Origin: Bacteroidales bacterium
GTDB lineage: Bacteria; Bacteroidota; Bacteroidia; Bacteroidales; Muribaculaceae
Direction of reading: 5' to 3'
Assembly (NCBI GenBank): GCA_014800065.1
Contig: JAAVGX010000069.1
Location: forward strand, 1 to 12,194
DNA length: 12,194 nt
Part shown: in pieces, positions 1-5,423 of the stretch
Position numbering within the stretch: position 1 is the stretch's first letter
Layout: every line of letters starts with the position of its first letter
Position numbers and translations under genes: made by a program
Notes under the pieces: model-generated
Seen by the model: only the letters and a program-made list of their open reading frames with translations
What the model was told of the DNA's origin: nothing
The model's database searches: none

Positions 1-272
1 GGGCGGGTGGGGCCTACGAACATTATGTCGTCGAATGGGGCTCGCCAGAGGAAGTAGGTGATCAGGAGGGAGCGGGAGTCGATGTTGGGGTCGTTGTCGT
101 GTATTATGAATCGGCCGGCTTGCTTTCCCTTTTTTCGGTTTTTCTCGAAGGCGTAGATTATGGCGTGCTCCCATTTGCGCAGGCGCCGGCCTATGTACAC
201 CTCGAATGGGCGACATAGGTCGGGGACGTAGCGGTAGCGCTGCTTGGGGGTGGCTTTTATATACGCTTTCAT
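1..272 (-). CDS. Partial basic protein of unknown function (N-terminal 90 residues)
   Basis: An open frame on the minus strand starts at an ATG (MKAYIKATPKQRYRYVPDL) and runs without a stop to the window edge, so only the first 90 residues are visible. I do not recognise the family. The first 55 or so residues are rich in Arg and Lys (for example GRRLRKW and EKNRKKGKQ), followed by a more hydrophobic part ending in DDIMFVGP. There is no signal peptide or transmembrane segment in this part. The ATG is chosen because it is the first Met that gives a coherent protein. The frame stays open further upstream through the hairpins at 280-324 and the REP-like element at 354-377, so the true start could lie upstream. 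No Shine-Dalgarno sequence precedes it, which is normal in Bacteroidetes. The gene is real with fair confidence; its function is unknown. Confidence 0.55.
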   Translation of the reverse strand, partial: MKAYIKATPKQRYRYVPDLCRPFEVYIGRRLRKWEHAIIYAFEKNRKKGKQAGRFIIHDNDPNIDSRSLLITYFLWRAPFDDIMFVGPTR

Positions 273-353
273 AGTTAGTCCGAGCTGAAGCTCGGTGCCA
301 AAGACAAAGTGCCGCTTGCGCGGCGTTGCTATTGTGGCGGTTTGGGCGTGGGT

Positions 354-377
354 GACATCGCAAAGCGATGTCCCTAC
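354..377 (-). repeat. REP-like element A (GTAGG head plus 8-bp hairpin)
   Basis: Read on the minus strand, GTAGG is followed directly by a perfect 8-bp stem GACATCGC/GCGATGTC closed by a TTT triloop. Element B at 486-509 has the same head, stem length, triloop size and outer GAC/GTC pairs, but a different five-pair stem core. A GTAG tetranucleotide beside a short hairpin is the known signature of REP sequences mobilised by Y1 (RAYT/TnpA-REP) transposases. Membership in such a family is inference, since no transposase is in the window. Confidence 0.6.
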
Positions 378-398
378 GGTTCGCCGGGGTTTTGGGGG

Positions 399-406
399 CA
401 AAGTTA
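399..406 (-). promoter_or_regulatory. Possible -7 box (TAACTTTG) for the partial gene
   Basis: The minus strand reads TAACTTTG, a full match to the Bacteroidetes TAnnTTTG -7 element and identical to the rpsF -7 box. It lies 127 bases upstream of the ATG at 272. No TTTG -33 box is found at the expected spacing of about 20 bases, so the call is tentative. If used, the 5' leader would include REP-like element A and the two smaller hairpins. Confidence 0.3.
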
Positions 407-485
407 CGGCCTTTGGTGGGGGTTTTATTGTTTGATTTGCGCAATTTGCCTTTTCGCACGATTTCGTACAGTAGCGTGTCAAAAG

Positions 486-509
486 GACGCTCGGAACGAG
501 CGTCCCTAC
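486..509 (-). repeat. REP-like element B (GTAGG head plus 8-bp hairpin)
   Basis: Read on the minus strand, GTAGG is followed by stem GACGCTCG/CGAGCGTC with a TTC triloop. One further G-C pair can form if the last base of the head takes part. It has the same orientation and design as element A, 132 bases away. The middle five base pairs differ completely between the copies while pairing is kept, so the structure rather than the primary sequence is conserved. Confidence 0.6.
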
Positions 510-565
510 ATTTTCTTGCTGGTTTTCAGTGGGTTACAGTGGCGGGTCCGTACATTTTTTATATG

Positions 566-598
566 CTAAAAAAGCCGCTCCTTTGGGGGGAGCGGCTT
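566..598 (-). terminator. rplI: Intrinsic terminator of the rpsF-rpsR-rplI operon
   Basis: On the minus strand a perfect 10-bp GC-rich stem AAGCCGCTCC/GGAGCGGCTT encloses a 7-base loop and runs straight into six T residues. It sits 38 bases after the rplI stop codon. This is a textbook rho-independent terminator for the ribosomal protein operon. Confidence 0.9.
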
Positions 599-605
599 AT
601 TTTGT

Positions 606-645
606 GCTGAATTTATTCAGCTTTTGCTTCTTTATTTATTCAGCT
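606..645. repeat. 12-bp direct repeat over the rplI stop codon and 3' UTR
   Basis: The 12-mer ATTTATTCAGCT (plus strand) occurs at 634-645, covering the last codons and stop of rplI, and again at 611-622 in the 3' UTR. The second copy is part of a small hairpin, GCTGAA-TTTA-TTCAGC, at 606-621. It looks like a short local duplication of the gene end, possibly leaving a back-up in-frame-like stop context. No function is evident. Confidence 0.5.
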
Positions 646-1079
646 ACTACTTCGAAGGGAACGTCGACAGTAACATCCTTGTGGAGACGGACAGTGGCAA
701 CGTATTCGCCAACTTCCTTGACGGGATTCTTGATGTCGATGATCTTGCGGTCGATGTTGTGACCGAGTTTTTCGAGAGCTTCGGCAATCTGAATAGCGTT
801 AACAGAACCGAAGATAGTACCGGTAGCAGAAGTTTTAGCACCGATGGTGAGCTTAACATCAGCGAGCTGAGCGGCGATAGCTTCAGCATCGGCTTTGATT
901 TTGGCGAGCTTGTGAGCGCGCTGACGCTGGTTTTCAGCGAGAACCTTGAGAGCAGAAGCGCTTGCGATGACAGCTTTGCCGGTAGGGATGAGGAAATTGC
1001 GGCCGTAACCGTCCTTCACTTCAACAACGTCGTCCTTGTATCCAAGTCCAGACACGTCTTCTTTAAGAATGATCTTCAT
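636..1079 (-). CDS. rplI: Large ribosomal subunit protein bL9
   Basis: This 147-residue protein is ribosomal protein L9, which binds 23S rRNA domain V near the L1 stalk and helps maintain reading-frame fidelity. The N-terminal rRNA-binding domain is clear: MKIILKEDV, then [22 protein letters not shown] with the conserved Gly/Tyr/Arg/Asn cluster at about residues 24-34. A long helix follows (about 40-75, [21 protein letters not shown]), then the C-terminal domain starting near residue 76. The length is usual for the family (about 148-150). It is the last gene of the operon, starting 20 bases after rpsR and followed by an intrinsic terminator. The long plus-strand frame at 624-1124 is its shadow. 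Confidence 0.97.
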   Translation of the reverse strand: MKIILKEDVSGLGYKDDVVEVKDGYGRNFLIPTGKAVIASASALKVLAENQRQRAHKLAKIKADAEAIAAQLADVKLTIGAKTSATGTIFGSVNAIQIAEALEKLGHNIDRKIIDIKNPVKEVGEYVATVRLHKDVTVDVPFEVVAE

Positions 1080-1099
1080 AATGTTGTGGCGGTTATAGG

Positions 1100-1369
1100 T
1101 TATTTCATCAAGTCAGTAACATAGGGCAGGAGTGCGAGGTGACGAGCACGCTTCACAGCCTGAGCGACGCGACGCTGGAACTTGAGAGAAGTACCGGTGA
1201 TGCGACGGGGGAGGATTTTGCCCTGTTCGTTGAGGAATTTTTTGAGGAATTCGGGGTCCTTGTAGTCCACGAAGTTGATGCCGAACTTTTTGAAACGGCA
1301 GTATTTTTTCTTTTTTACGTCTACCGACATAGGAGTGAGGTAGCGGATTTCAGATTGAGTCTGTGCCAT
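1100..1369 (-). CDS. rpsR: Small ribosomal subunit protein bS18
   Basis: This 89-residue protein is ribosomal protein S18, which binds 16S rRNA in the 30S platform as a heterodimer with S6. The family core is present: [20 protein letters not shown] at about residues 19-38, [20 protein letters not shown] at about 42-61, and the basic C-terminal helix [20 protein letters not shown]. The length is usual. It starts only 3 bases after the rpsF stop, so translation of S6 and S18 is probably coupled, matching their role as partners. It precedes rplI, the standard bacterial order in Bacteroidetes. Confidence 0.97.
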   Translation of the reverse strand: MAQTQSEIRYLTPMSVDVKKKKYCRFKKFGINFVDYKDPEFLKKFLNEQGKILPRRITGTSLKFQRRVAQAVKRARHLALLPYVTDLMK

Positions 1370-1372
1370 GGA

Positions 1373-1735
1373 TTAGTCCTCCTTATTTTCAGCGGGTTGA
1401 ACGTTAGCAGCGGCACGACGAGCGCGACGCTTTTCGGCATACTGAGCAGCGTATTTGTCCTGACGGAAAGTGAGCCAACGGAGGACACGTTCGTCACGGC
1501 GGAAAGCTGTTTCGAGTTTACGGATTACAGTTGGGTCAGCCTCGAATTCGATAAGGCTGTAGAAGCCGGTTGACTTCTTCTGGATGGGATAAGCGAGCTT
1601 ACGCAGGCCCCATTCTTCGCTGTTTACGATGGTAGCGCCGTTGTCGGTGAGCACTTTCGCAAACTTTTCTACCGCTTCCTTCATCTGAGCATCAGACAAA
1701 ACGGGAGTTAAAATGAAAACGGTTTCGTACTGCAT
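1373..1735 (-). CDS. rpsF: Small ribosomal subunit protein bS6
   Basis: This 120-residue protein is ribosomal protein S6, the 30S platform protein that pairs with S18. Recognisable parts are [25 protein letters not shown] at the start, [27 protein letters not shown] in the centre (about residues 41-67), and [26 protein letters not shown] near the end. The C-terminal 25 or so residues form a charged, probably disordered tail, common in this family. It is the first gene of the rpsF-rpsR-rplI operon, with a good promoter about 50-80 bases upstream. The AT-rich leader contains TTAATTAATTAA and no Shine-Dalgarno sequence. Confidence 0.97.
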   Translation of the reverse strand: MQYETVFILTPVLSDAQMKEAVEKFAKVLTDNGATIVNSEEWGLRKLAYPIQKKSTGFYSLIEFEADPTVIRKLETAFRRDERVLRWLTFRQDKYAAQYAEKRRARRAAANVQPAENKED

Positions 1736-1782
1736 TGGGTTGATAGTTAATTAATTAAGTTTATGGAGATTAAATCCGGGTG

Positions 1783-1814
1783 CAAAGTTACGCATTTTTT
1801 ACTCAACTACCAAA
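1783..1814 (-). promoter_or_regulatory. rpsF: Promoter of the rpsF operon (TTTG-N20-TAACTTTG)
   Basis: On the minus strand TTTG (1814-1811) is separated by exactly 20 bases from TAACTTTG (1790-1783). This matches the Bacteroidetes primary-sigma consensus of a -33 TTTG and a -7 TAnnTTTG. Transcription should start around 1775-1777, giving a leader of about 40 bases to the rpsF ATG at 1735. Identical spacing is seen at the promoter at 4213-4244. Confidence 0.85.
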
Positions 1815-1850
1815 TAAATTGAGATTTTTTGCCGGAATCAATTTGAATAT

Positions 1851-4100
1851 TTACAGTAGGACGTCGGCTACTGCTGCGGGGTTGTAGGCCCAGCGGGTGT
1901 CGTAGACGGTGGCGGCGTCGGCGGGGTTGTCGGTGAGGGGCGTTTGCTGAATTGCGGCGCGGTTGCGAAGCATTTGTCCGATTGTGGGCCGGGCTTTGAG
2001 CCGACGGATGTATGCTTCGATTTGTTGGCTTTTGAGTTGAGCGGCGATTCGGGAGGTCAAGGGCATCTCCACCCAATAGATAACACGCGCCCGGAGGTCG
2101 AGGAAGCCAAAGACGAGACCTCTCATGAGGTTTGTTGTGCTGATTCGCACCATGTGCTGCACTGTTGAGGGGTCGTATGCCACTCCGGTTGTATCAGAGA
2201 CGGCCATCGGGTGTTGGCAAGTCATCCATCCCACCACGAGACGCGGGTCGAGTGTTGTTGAGGAGTAGGCATTGCATGTGAAAACGGCGTATTTCCATCC
2301 CTCCTTCAGCAAAGTTGGAATGTTTAGCTCCACATACTCGGCCGTTCCGACCTGATCGGGGATTTCGCGGATGTCGCCGCTATGGCGTGCGCCGTTGAAG
2401 CTGAGGTCGTAGTATGCGCAATCGCGAGTATAGCTATTTTCCTTGACGAGTTTGGCTGAAAGGTCCATATCCAGATGCTGCGCCGGCAAGCCCTGCCCCC
2501 ATTGGAGGAAGAGGCGCACATCGTCGCCCTCGACCCGGAAACGTTGGCCCTGATATGCGGGCGGGAGGTCGGACACTATAGTACTGCGGTCACCGACGGG
2601 CACCGGAATATCATCGAGCTCAGGGTCGATATAGATTGGGGCATCGGTTTTTTGTTGAGCCGCAAAACGCACTTCCATAGCCTTGACATAGAGCTCGTTG
2701 ATTGCCAGGATGGCATCGGCGCGCTCATTGTCGGACATATCGCGCACACCTTTCGGGAGGTCGGCGAGGACCTTCTTCAATCCCGGCGCGCCAACGGAGC
2801 GACTATTATTAACGGCGAAGAAATATTCCTCAGCCAAAGCACTCATGCTTAGCAGAATACGCGGTGCAACGGAAGGCAACACGGGCTCAAAGGCTTTCAT
2901 TACCTGTCGGAGCCCGAACTTGCCAATCAGCGCAAATAGCGAGCGAGCGAAAATGCCCGGACGTTCGGCCAGGAGAGCGAAAGCTGCCGAGGCATCGCCG
3001 GCCTCGAGAGCATGGTTCACACTACCCTGCCAAACGCGATAGTCGCCGCGGTAGAACAGGTCGAGGAGTTGTGAGAGCTTATCCATGCCGGGCTTGTGGC
3101 TGTACTCGGCCAGGCGCAGCGCCCGAATCATGCGTACCCACATACCGCGGTGCTTGTGCATGTCTTCGCAAAGGCTTTCGGCAGATGCGGCCAAACCGTT
3201 GAGCCACCGTGCAACGACTTTTGCCTGTGCTCGTGAGAATTTGAGAGCCAGGTTACCAATCACCGGCTCGACACCACCGCGAGGATTTTGATGGAAGGCG
3301 CCGTCGCGATTTACGGCCTCGTGCAACTGCTTATACACTTTAGGGGGTACGATGCGCAAAGACCCGGTGCGTTGGTACCAGACCATTCGCAGGAGGTCGG
3401 TGGGTGTTTTGAGGAAACGGAGAGCCTCTTCGAAGTCGCCTCGTTGCCATAAAATATCGGCTACGAGAATACGATTTTCCTTTATCGGGATTTCCACATC
3501 CGCGGGTACGGGGAATGCCATCATGAGCGCCTTGAGGTTTTCAATCGCGGTGGCATTCAAGGGCACTTTGCTTTCGAGCAGACTGCGCAGAAGAGCCACG
3601 AGTTCGGGTTGAGACCACAGTTCGAGCACCTTTTTGGGGGTTCCTTGTCCGGTGTAGGTGTAATTGGTGGTTATGAAAGGACGGCCGCAGAAAGGGCAGC
3701 CGGTGTATCGTTCCAGGGGGAAAGTTCCTTCGGGAATCTGATGTCCGCAAGGAAGGGTTACGGAGGGGAGGTCCACCATACCGAGATTCTGAAACAGAGT
3801 GATAAGATGGTCGGCCACGGTTTCGCCCGTGGGAGTGCGCCAACCCTTCACGAGAGCGCTCCAGTTGAGTCCTACATTATAAGCCGCGCGTATATTGTCA
3901 GCAATTTTTTCGAGCCGTTGTTCGGAACAACCGTTCAGGGCATGTAGCAACCCCTCACTCACTTGGTAGCCCAGCTGCCCCAGGAGCGCCACAAAGGCAG
4001 TAGATTCCGGAGTCATGTCCTCTTTGGGATTCACTTCAGCCATGGGTATATACACGGCATTATTTCGCAGGGCGACTTGGCTGAGAACGTCTGTATTCAT
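1851..4100 (-). CDS. RING-like zinc-motif / TerD-like protein (MXAN_6230/SCO0854-type), 749 aa
   Basis: Large soluble protein of unknown function. A half-RING-like zinc site is visible: C118-G-H120 and C135-P-F-C138 (LPCGHQIPEG then GCPFCGRPF). The helical middle part carries TPTDLLRM (232-239), EDMHKHRGMW (312-321) and a RPGIFARSL motif (380-388), the pattern I associate with the MXAN_6230/SCO0854 family of RING-domain proteins. The C-terminal part, about 515-680, looks like a TerD/calcium-binding stress-protein fold: LDMDLSA (543-549), YYDLSFNGARHSGDIRE (563-579), AEYVELNIPTL (587-597) and WKYAVFTCNAYS (602-613). There is no signal peptide or membrane segment, so it is probably cytoplasmic. 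It has its own promoter and structured leader and is apparently monocistronic. TerD relatives are linked to tellurite, phage and stress responses, but no ter genes are nearby. The family call is by memory of motifs, not a search. Confidence 0.72.
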   Translation of the reverse strand: MNTDVLSQVALRNNAVYIPMAEVNPKEDMTPESTAFVALLGQLGYQVSEGLLHALNGCSEQRLEKIADNIRAAYNVGLNWSALVKGWRTPTGETVADHLITLFQNLGMVDLPSVTLPCGHQIPEGTFPLERYTGCPFCGRPFITTNYTYTGQGTPKKVLELWSQPELVALLRSLLESKVPLNATAIENLKALMMAFPVPADVEIPIKENRILVADILWQRGDFEEALRFLKTPTDLLRMVWYQRTGSLRIVPPKVYKQLHEAVNRDGAFHQNPRGGVEPVIGNLALKFSRAQAKVVARWLNGLAASAESLCEDMHKHRGMWVRMIRALRLAEYSHKPGMDKLSQLLDLFYRGDYRVWQGSVNHALEAGDASAAFALLAERPGIFARSLFALIGKFGLRQVMKAFEPVLPSVAPRILLSMSALAEEYFFAVNNSRSVGAPGLKKVLADLPKGVRDMSDNERADAILAINELYVKAMEVRFAAQQKTDAPIYIDPELDDIPVPVGDRSTIVSDLPPAYQGQRFRVEGDDVRLFLQWGQGLPAQHLDMDLSAKLVKENSYTRDCAYYDLSFNGARHSGDIREIPDQVGTAEYVELNIPTLLKEGWKYAVFTCNAYSSTTLDPRLVVGWMTCQHPMAVSDTTGVAYDPSTVQHMVRISTTNLMRGLVFGFLDLRARVIYWVEMPLTSRIAAQLKSQQIEAYIRRLKARPTIGQMLRNRAAIQQTPLTDNPADAATVYDTRWAYNPAAVADVLL

Positions 4101-4139
4101 AGCACTTTAGAGTGATTTTAGGTTATTGCATAAAAAAAG

Positions 4140-4206
4140 GGAGGTAATTGAGGTGCTAATTAAAAAATCATGAATTTTTCCCAGAAGTAAGCACCACTTG
4201 ACCTCC
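4140..4206 (-). promoter_or_regulatory. Long interrupted stem-loop at the 5' end of the 749-aa gene transcript
   Basis: Two 6-bp stems stack in register: GGAGGT (4140-4145) pairs with ACCTCC (4201-4206), and GGTGCT (4152-4157) pairs with AGCACC (4190-4195). A 6/5-base internal loop separates them. The apical part includes an A-tract/T-tract pairing around TCATGA (4161-4179). The predicted transcription start is at about 4206, so the stem would begin at the very 5' end of the mRNA. It could stabilise the transcript or be regulatory. No known riboswitch class is recognised. Confidence 0.5.
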
Positions 4207-4212
4207 ATAGTG

Positions 4213-4244
4213 CAAAGATACGCAATTTAAGGGAGACTTCCAAA
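4213..4244 (-). promoter_or_regulatory. Promoter of the 749-aa gene (TTTG-N20-TATCTTTG)
   Basis: On the minus strand TTTG (4244-4241), 20 bases, then TATCTTTG (4220-4213) fits the Bacteroidetes consensus exactly and has the same spacing as the rpsF promoter. The predicted start is at about 4206, leaving a leader of about 105 bases to the ATG at 4100. Confidence 0.82.
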
Positions 4245-4278
4245 TTTTTTTTGGGGGGAATTTTTTATTTTGGGGGGG
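4245..4278. repeat. Alternating T and G homopolymer tracts
   Basis: The plus strand shows T8-G6 (4245-4258), then AA, T6, A, T4 and G7 (4272-4278), each G-tract ending in GAATTT or GAATTTT. It looks like an imperfect duplicated T-tract/G-tract unit. It abuts the -33 box of the minus-strand promoter and lies upstream of the glycan operon, so slippage here could alter spacing of regulatory sites. That effect is inference. Confidence 0.5.
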
Positions 4279-4281
4279 AAT

Positions 4282-4345
4282 TTGACATTTGGACATTTTG
4301 ACATTTTGACATTTGGACATTTTGACTTATTGACATATTGAGATA
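4282..4345 (+). repeat. Tandem octamer repeat, eight units of T(T/G)GACATT
   Basis: Eight contiguous 8-base units fill this stretch. The first five are TTGACATT or TGGACATT; the last three are degenerate (TTGACTTA, TTGACATA, TTGAGATA). The period is exactly 8 and decays toward the glycosyltransferase gene. Unit junctions repeatedly create TTTG, the -33 promoter word. The repeat lies in the intergenic region upstream of the four-gene glycan operon, ending 52 bases before its start codon. Confidence 0.85.
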
Positions 4346-4354
4346 ATTAATTTG
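4321..4354 (+). promoter_or_regulatory. Weak candidate promoter for the glycan operon
   Basis: TTTG at 4321-4324, 22 bases, then TTAATTTG at 4347-4354 is a 7-of-8 match to TAnnTTTG with slightly long spacing. The -33 word is supplied by the octamer repeat. A purine-rich stretch AAAGGAGGGGG (4367-4377) follows but is 20 or more bases from the start codon. No better promoter is seen for this operon. Confidence 0.35.
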
Positions 4355-4389
4355 GGCACTTATAATAAAGGAGGGGGAATCACGTTAAT

Positions 4390-4401
4390 ATGATGAAATG
4401 A
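4390..4401 (+). other. Three-codon upstream mini-frame (Met-Met-Lys-stop)
   Basis: ATG ATG AAA TGA at 4390-4401 ends in a TGA that overlaps the glycosyltransferase ATG at 4398 as ATGA, the same 4-base overlap found at all three later junctions of the operon. It may be chance, a decoy start, or a small coupling element. Nothing shows that it is translated. Confidence 0.25.
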
Positions 4402-5423
4402 AATCGGAAGTACTCTTCGTAGGACCCTGCTCGGGAGGTGGCATGACAACCGTTATGCACACCCTTTGTGCGCAAATACCCGGGACCGGGATAGTGTGCA
4501 GTTACCGTGGAGGTTCGAAAATCCGCAAGGCATTGGATGCAATTCGCGGGCTTTTGACCTTACGGAGAGAGCTTTTGCGCCACCCGGAAATCGGCATAGT
4601 GCACATCCACAGTGCCTCCAACGGCAGTTTCCGGCGCAAGATGCACTTTGCCCGTTTGGCGAAGCGGCATGGGCGCAAGGTGCTGATGCACATCCACGGA
4701 GGCGGCTTCGCCGACTTCCTCGCTACCGACCCCCAGGGCATCGTTGCAGATCTGAACAGTCTGGACGGTGTTGTTTGCCTTTCCCAACAGTGGGCCGACA
4801 TTCTTTCCGAGGCCGGTGTTAAACGCCTCTTCGTTCTTCCCAACCCTGTAGCCGACCCCGTGCGGGTTGAGGTAGAACCCGACGGACGGGTTCACTTCCT
4901 CTTCCTCGGTCTGCTGGATCGAGAAAAAGGAGTTTATGACCTGTTGCAGGCCGCGGCCGATAATCGCGAGCGCTGGTCGGGTAAGCTGGTGATTCATATC
5001 GGTGGAGTTGGTCCCGAAGAAACGAATATGCGCAAAATCATCGCCGACCACCACATCGGGGATTTGGTTCGGCTCGAAGGGTGGGTTGAGGGGGCCGCCA
5101 AGGCACGTCTTTTCAGCCAATCATCGGCGTTGTTGCTTCCCTCGTACGTAGAAGCCATGCCCGTGAGCCTTTTAGAAGCCATGAGCTATGAACTGCCGGT
5201 GATAACTACCCCAGTAGGGTCGATTCCCACAATGGTTACCAATGGTGACAACGGCCTGTTGGTCAGCCCCGGGAGCCCTGCGGAACTGGCCTCAGCCATT
5301 GACCAACTGGCCGGTGATTCCTCGCTACGCACCCGGATGGGCGCCCGGGGTAAAAAAATCGTTGAAAAGCTGAGCCCCGAGCATATCGGCGAACAACTGC
5401 AAACCATCTACAGTAAATTATGA
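4398..5423 (+). CDS. Glycosyltransferase family 4 (GT-B fold)
   Basis: This 341-residue protein is a retaining GT-B glycosyltransferase of the GT4 type, which transfers a sugar from a nucleotide-sugar donor to a glycan acceptor on the cytoplasmic face of the membrane. The N-terminal acceptor domain has MKSEVLFVGPCSGGGMTTVM with a Gly-rich loop (13-15) and HIHGGGFADF at 98-107. The C-terminal donor domain carries LGLLDREKGVYDLL (170-183, the R/K pair that contacts donor phosphates), GGVGPE (202-207), the catalytic EX7E motif E252-AMPVSLL-E260, and GSIPTMV (274-280). The length is slightly shorter than typical 350-400. The ATG at 4398 is the only one of three clustered ATGs in the open frame. 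It is the first gene of a four-gene operon and overlaps the next gene by 4 bases. Donor and acceptor sugars cannot be read from sequence. Confidence 0.9.
   Translation: MKSEVLFVGPCSGGGMTTVMHTLCAQIPGTGIVCSYRGGSKIRKALDAIRGLLTLRRELLRHPEIGIVHIHSASNGSFRRKMHFARLAKRHGRKVLMHIHGGGFADFLATDPQGIVADLNSLDGVVCLSQQWADILSEAGVKRLFVLPNPVADPVRVEVEPDGRVHFLFLGLLDREKGVYDLLQAAADNRERWSGKLVIHIGGVGPEETNMRKIIADHHIGDLVRLEGWVEGAAKARLFSQSSALLLPSYVEAMPVSLLEAMSYELPVITTPVGSIPTMVTNGDNGLLVSPGSPAELASAIDQLAGDSSLRTRMGARGKKIVEKLSPEHIGEQLQTIYSKL

Larger units (their letters stand above)
273..565. other. Non-coding region between partial gene and rplI terminator
   Basis: No convincing gene is seen here. The short plus-strand frames at 309-610 are low-complexity, Cys/Trp/Phe-rich and mutually overlapping, with no coding character. 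The region contains two REP-like hairpins (354-377 and 486-509) and two smaller inverted repeats: CCGAGC-TGAA-GCTCGG at 280-295, ending only 7 bases before the minus-strand ATG at 272, and GCCGC-TTGC-GCGGC at 311-324. If transcribed, the 280-295 hairpin would sit in the ribosome-binding region of the partial gene. Confidence 0.6.

Noticed and set aside
309..610. Small plus-strand proteins in the intergenic region
   Set aside because: The two overlapping frames have biased composition, span the REP-like hairpins and the terminator region, and lack any promoter.
624..1124. 166-codon plus-strand frame over rplI
   Set aside because: It is antisense to a certain ribosomal protein gene, low-complexity (Ser/Val/Phe/Asp-rich), and without family features.
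1736..1780. Possible S6:S18 autoregulatory RNA in the rpsF leader
   Set aside because: The leader is only about 40 bases and AT-rich. Apart from a CCCGG near its 5' end I cannot draw the hairpin with bulged CCG that defines the motif.
1816..1844. AT-rich 7-bp hairpin AAATTGA/TCAATTT after the RING/TerD-like gene as a terminator
   Set aside because: The stem is weak, the loop is 15 bases and no T-run follows. It also overlaps the -33 region of the rpsF promoter, so read-through into rpsF cannot be excluded.
4282..4345. Octamer array as a CRISPR or as E. coli-type -35 boxes (TTGACA)
   Set aside because: The units are contiguous with no spacers, so it is not a CRISPR. Bacteroidetes primary sigma factors do not use TTGACA/TATAAT, and the nearby TATAAT (4361) is not at 17-base spacing from any copy.
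4560..5120. 186-codon minus-strand frame inside the GT4 gene
   Set aside because: It is a shadow of a well-supported glycosyltransferase and shows no recognisable motifs.
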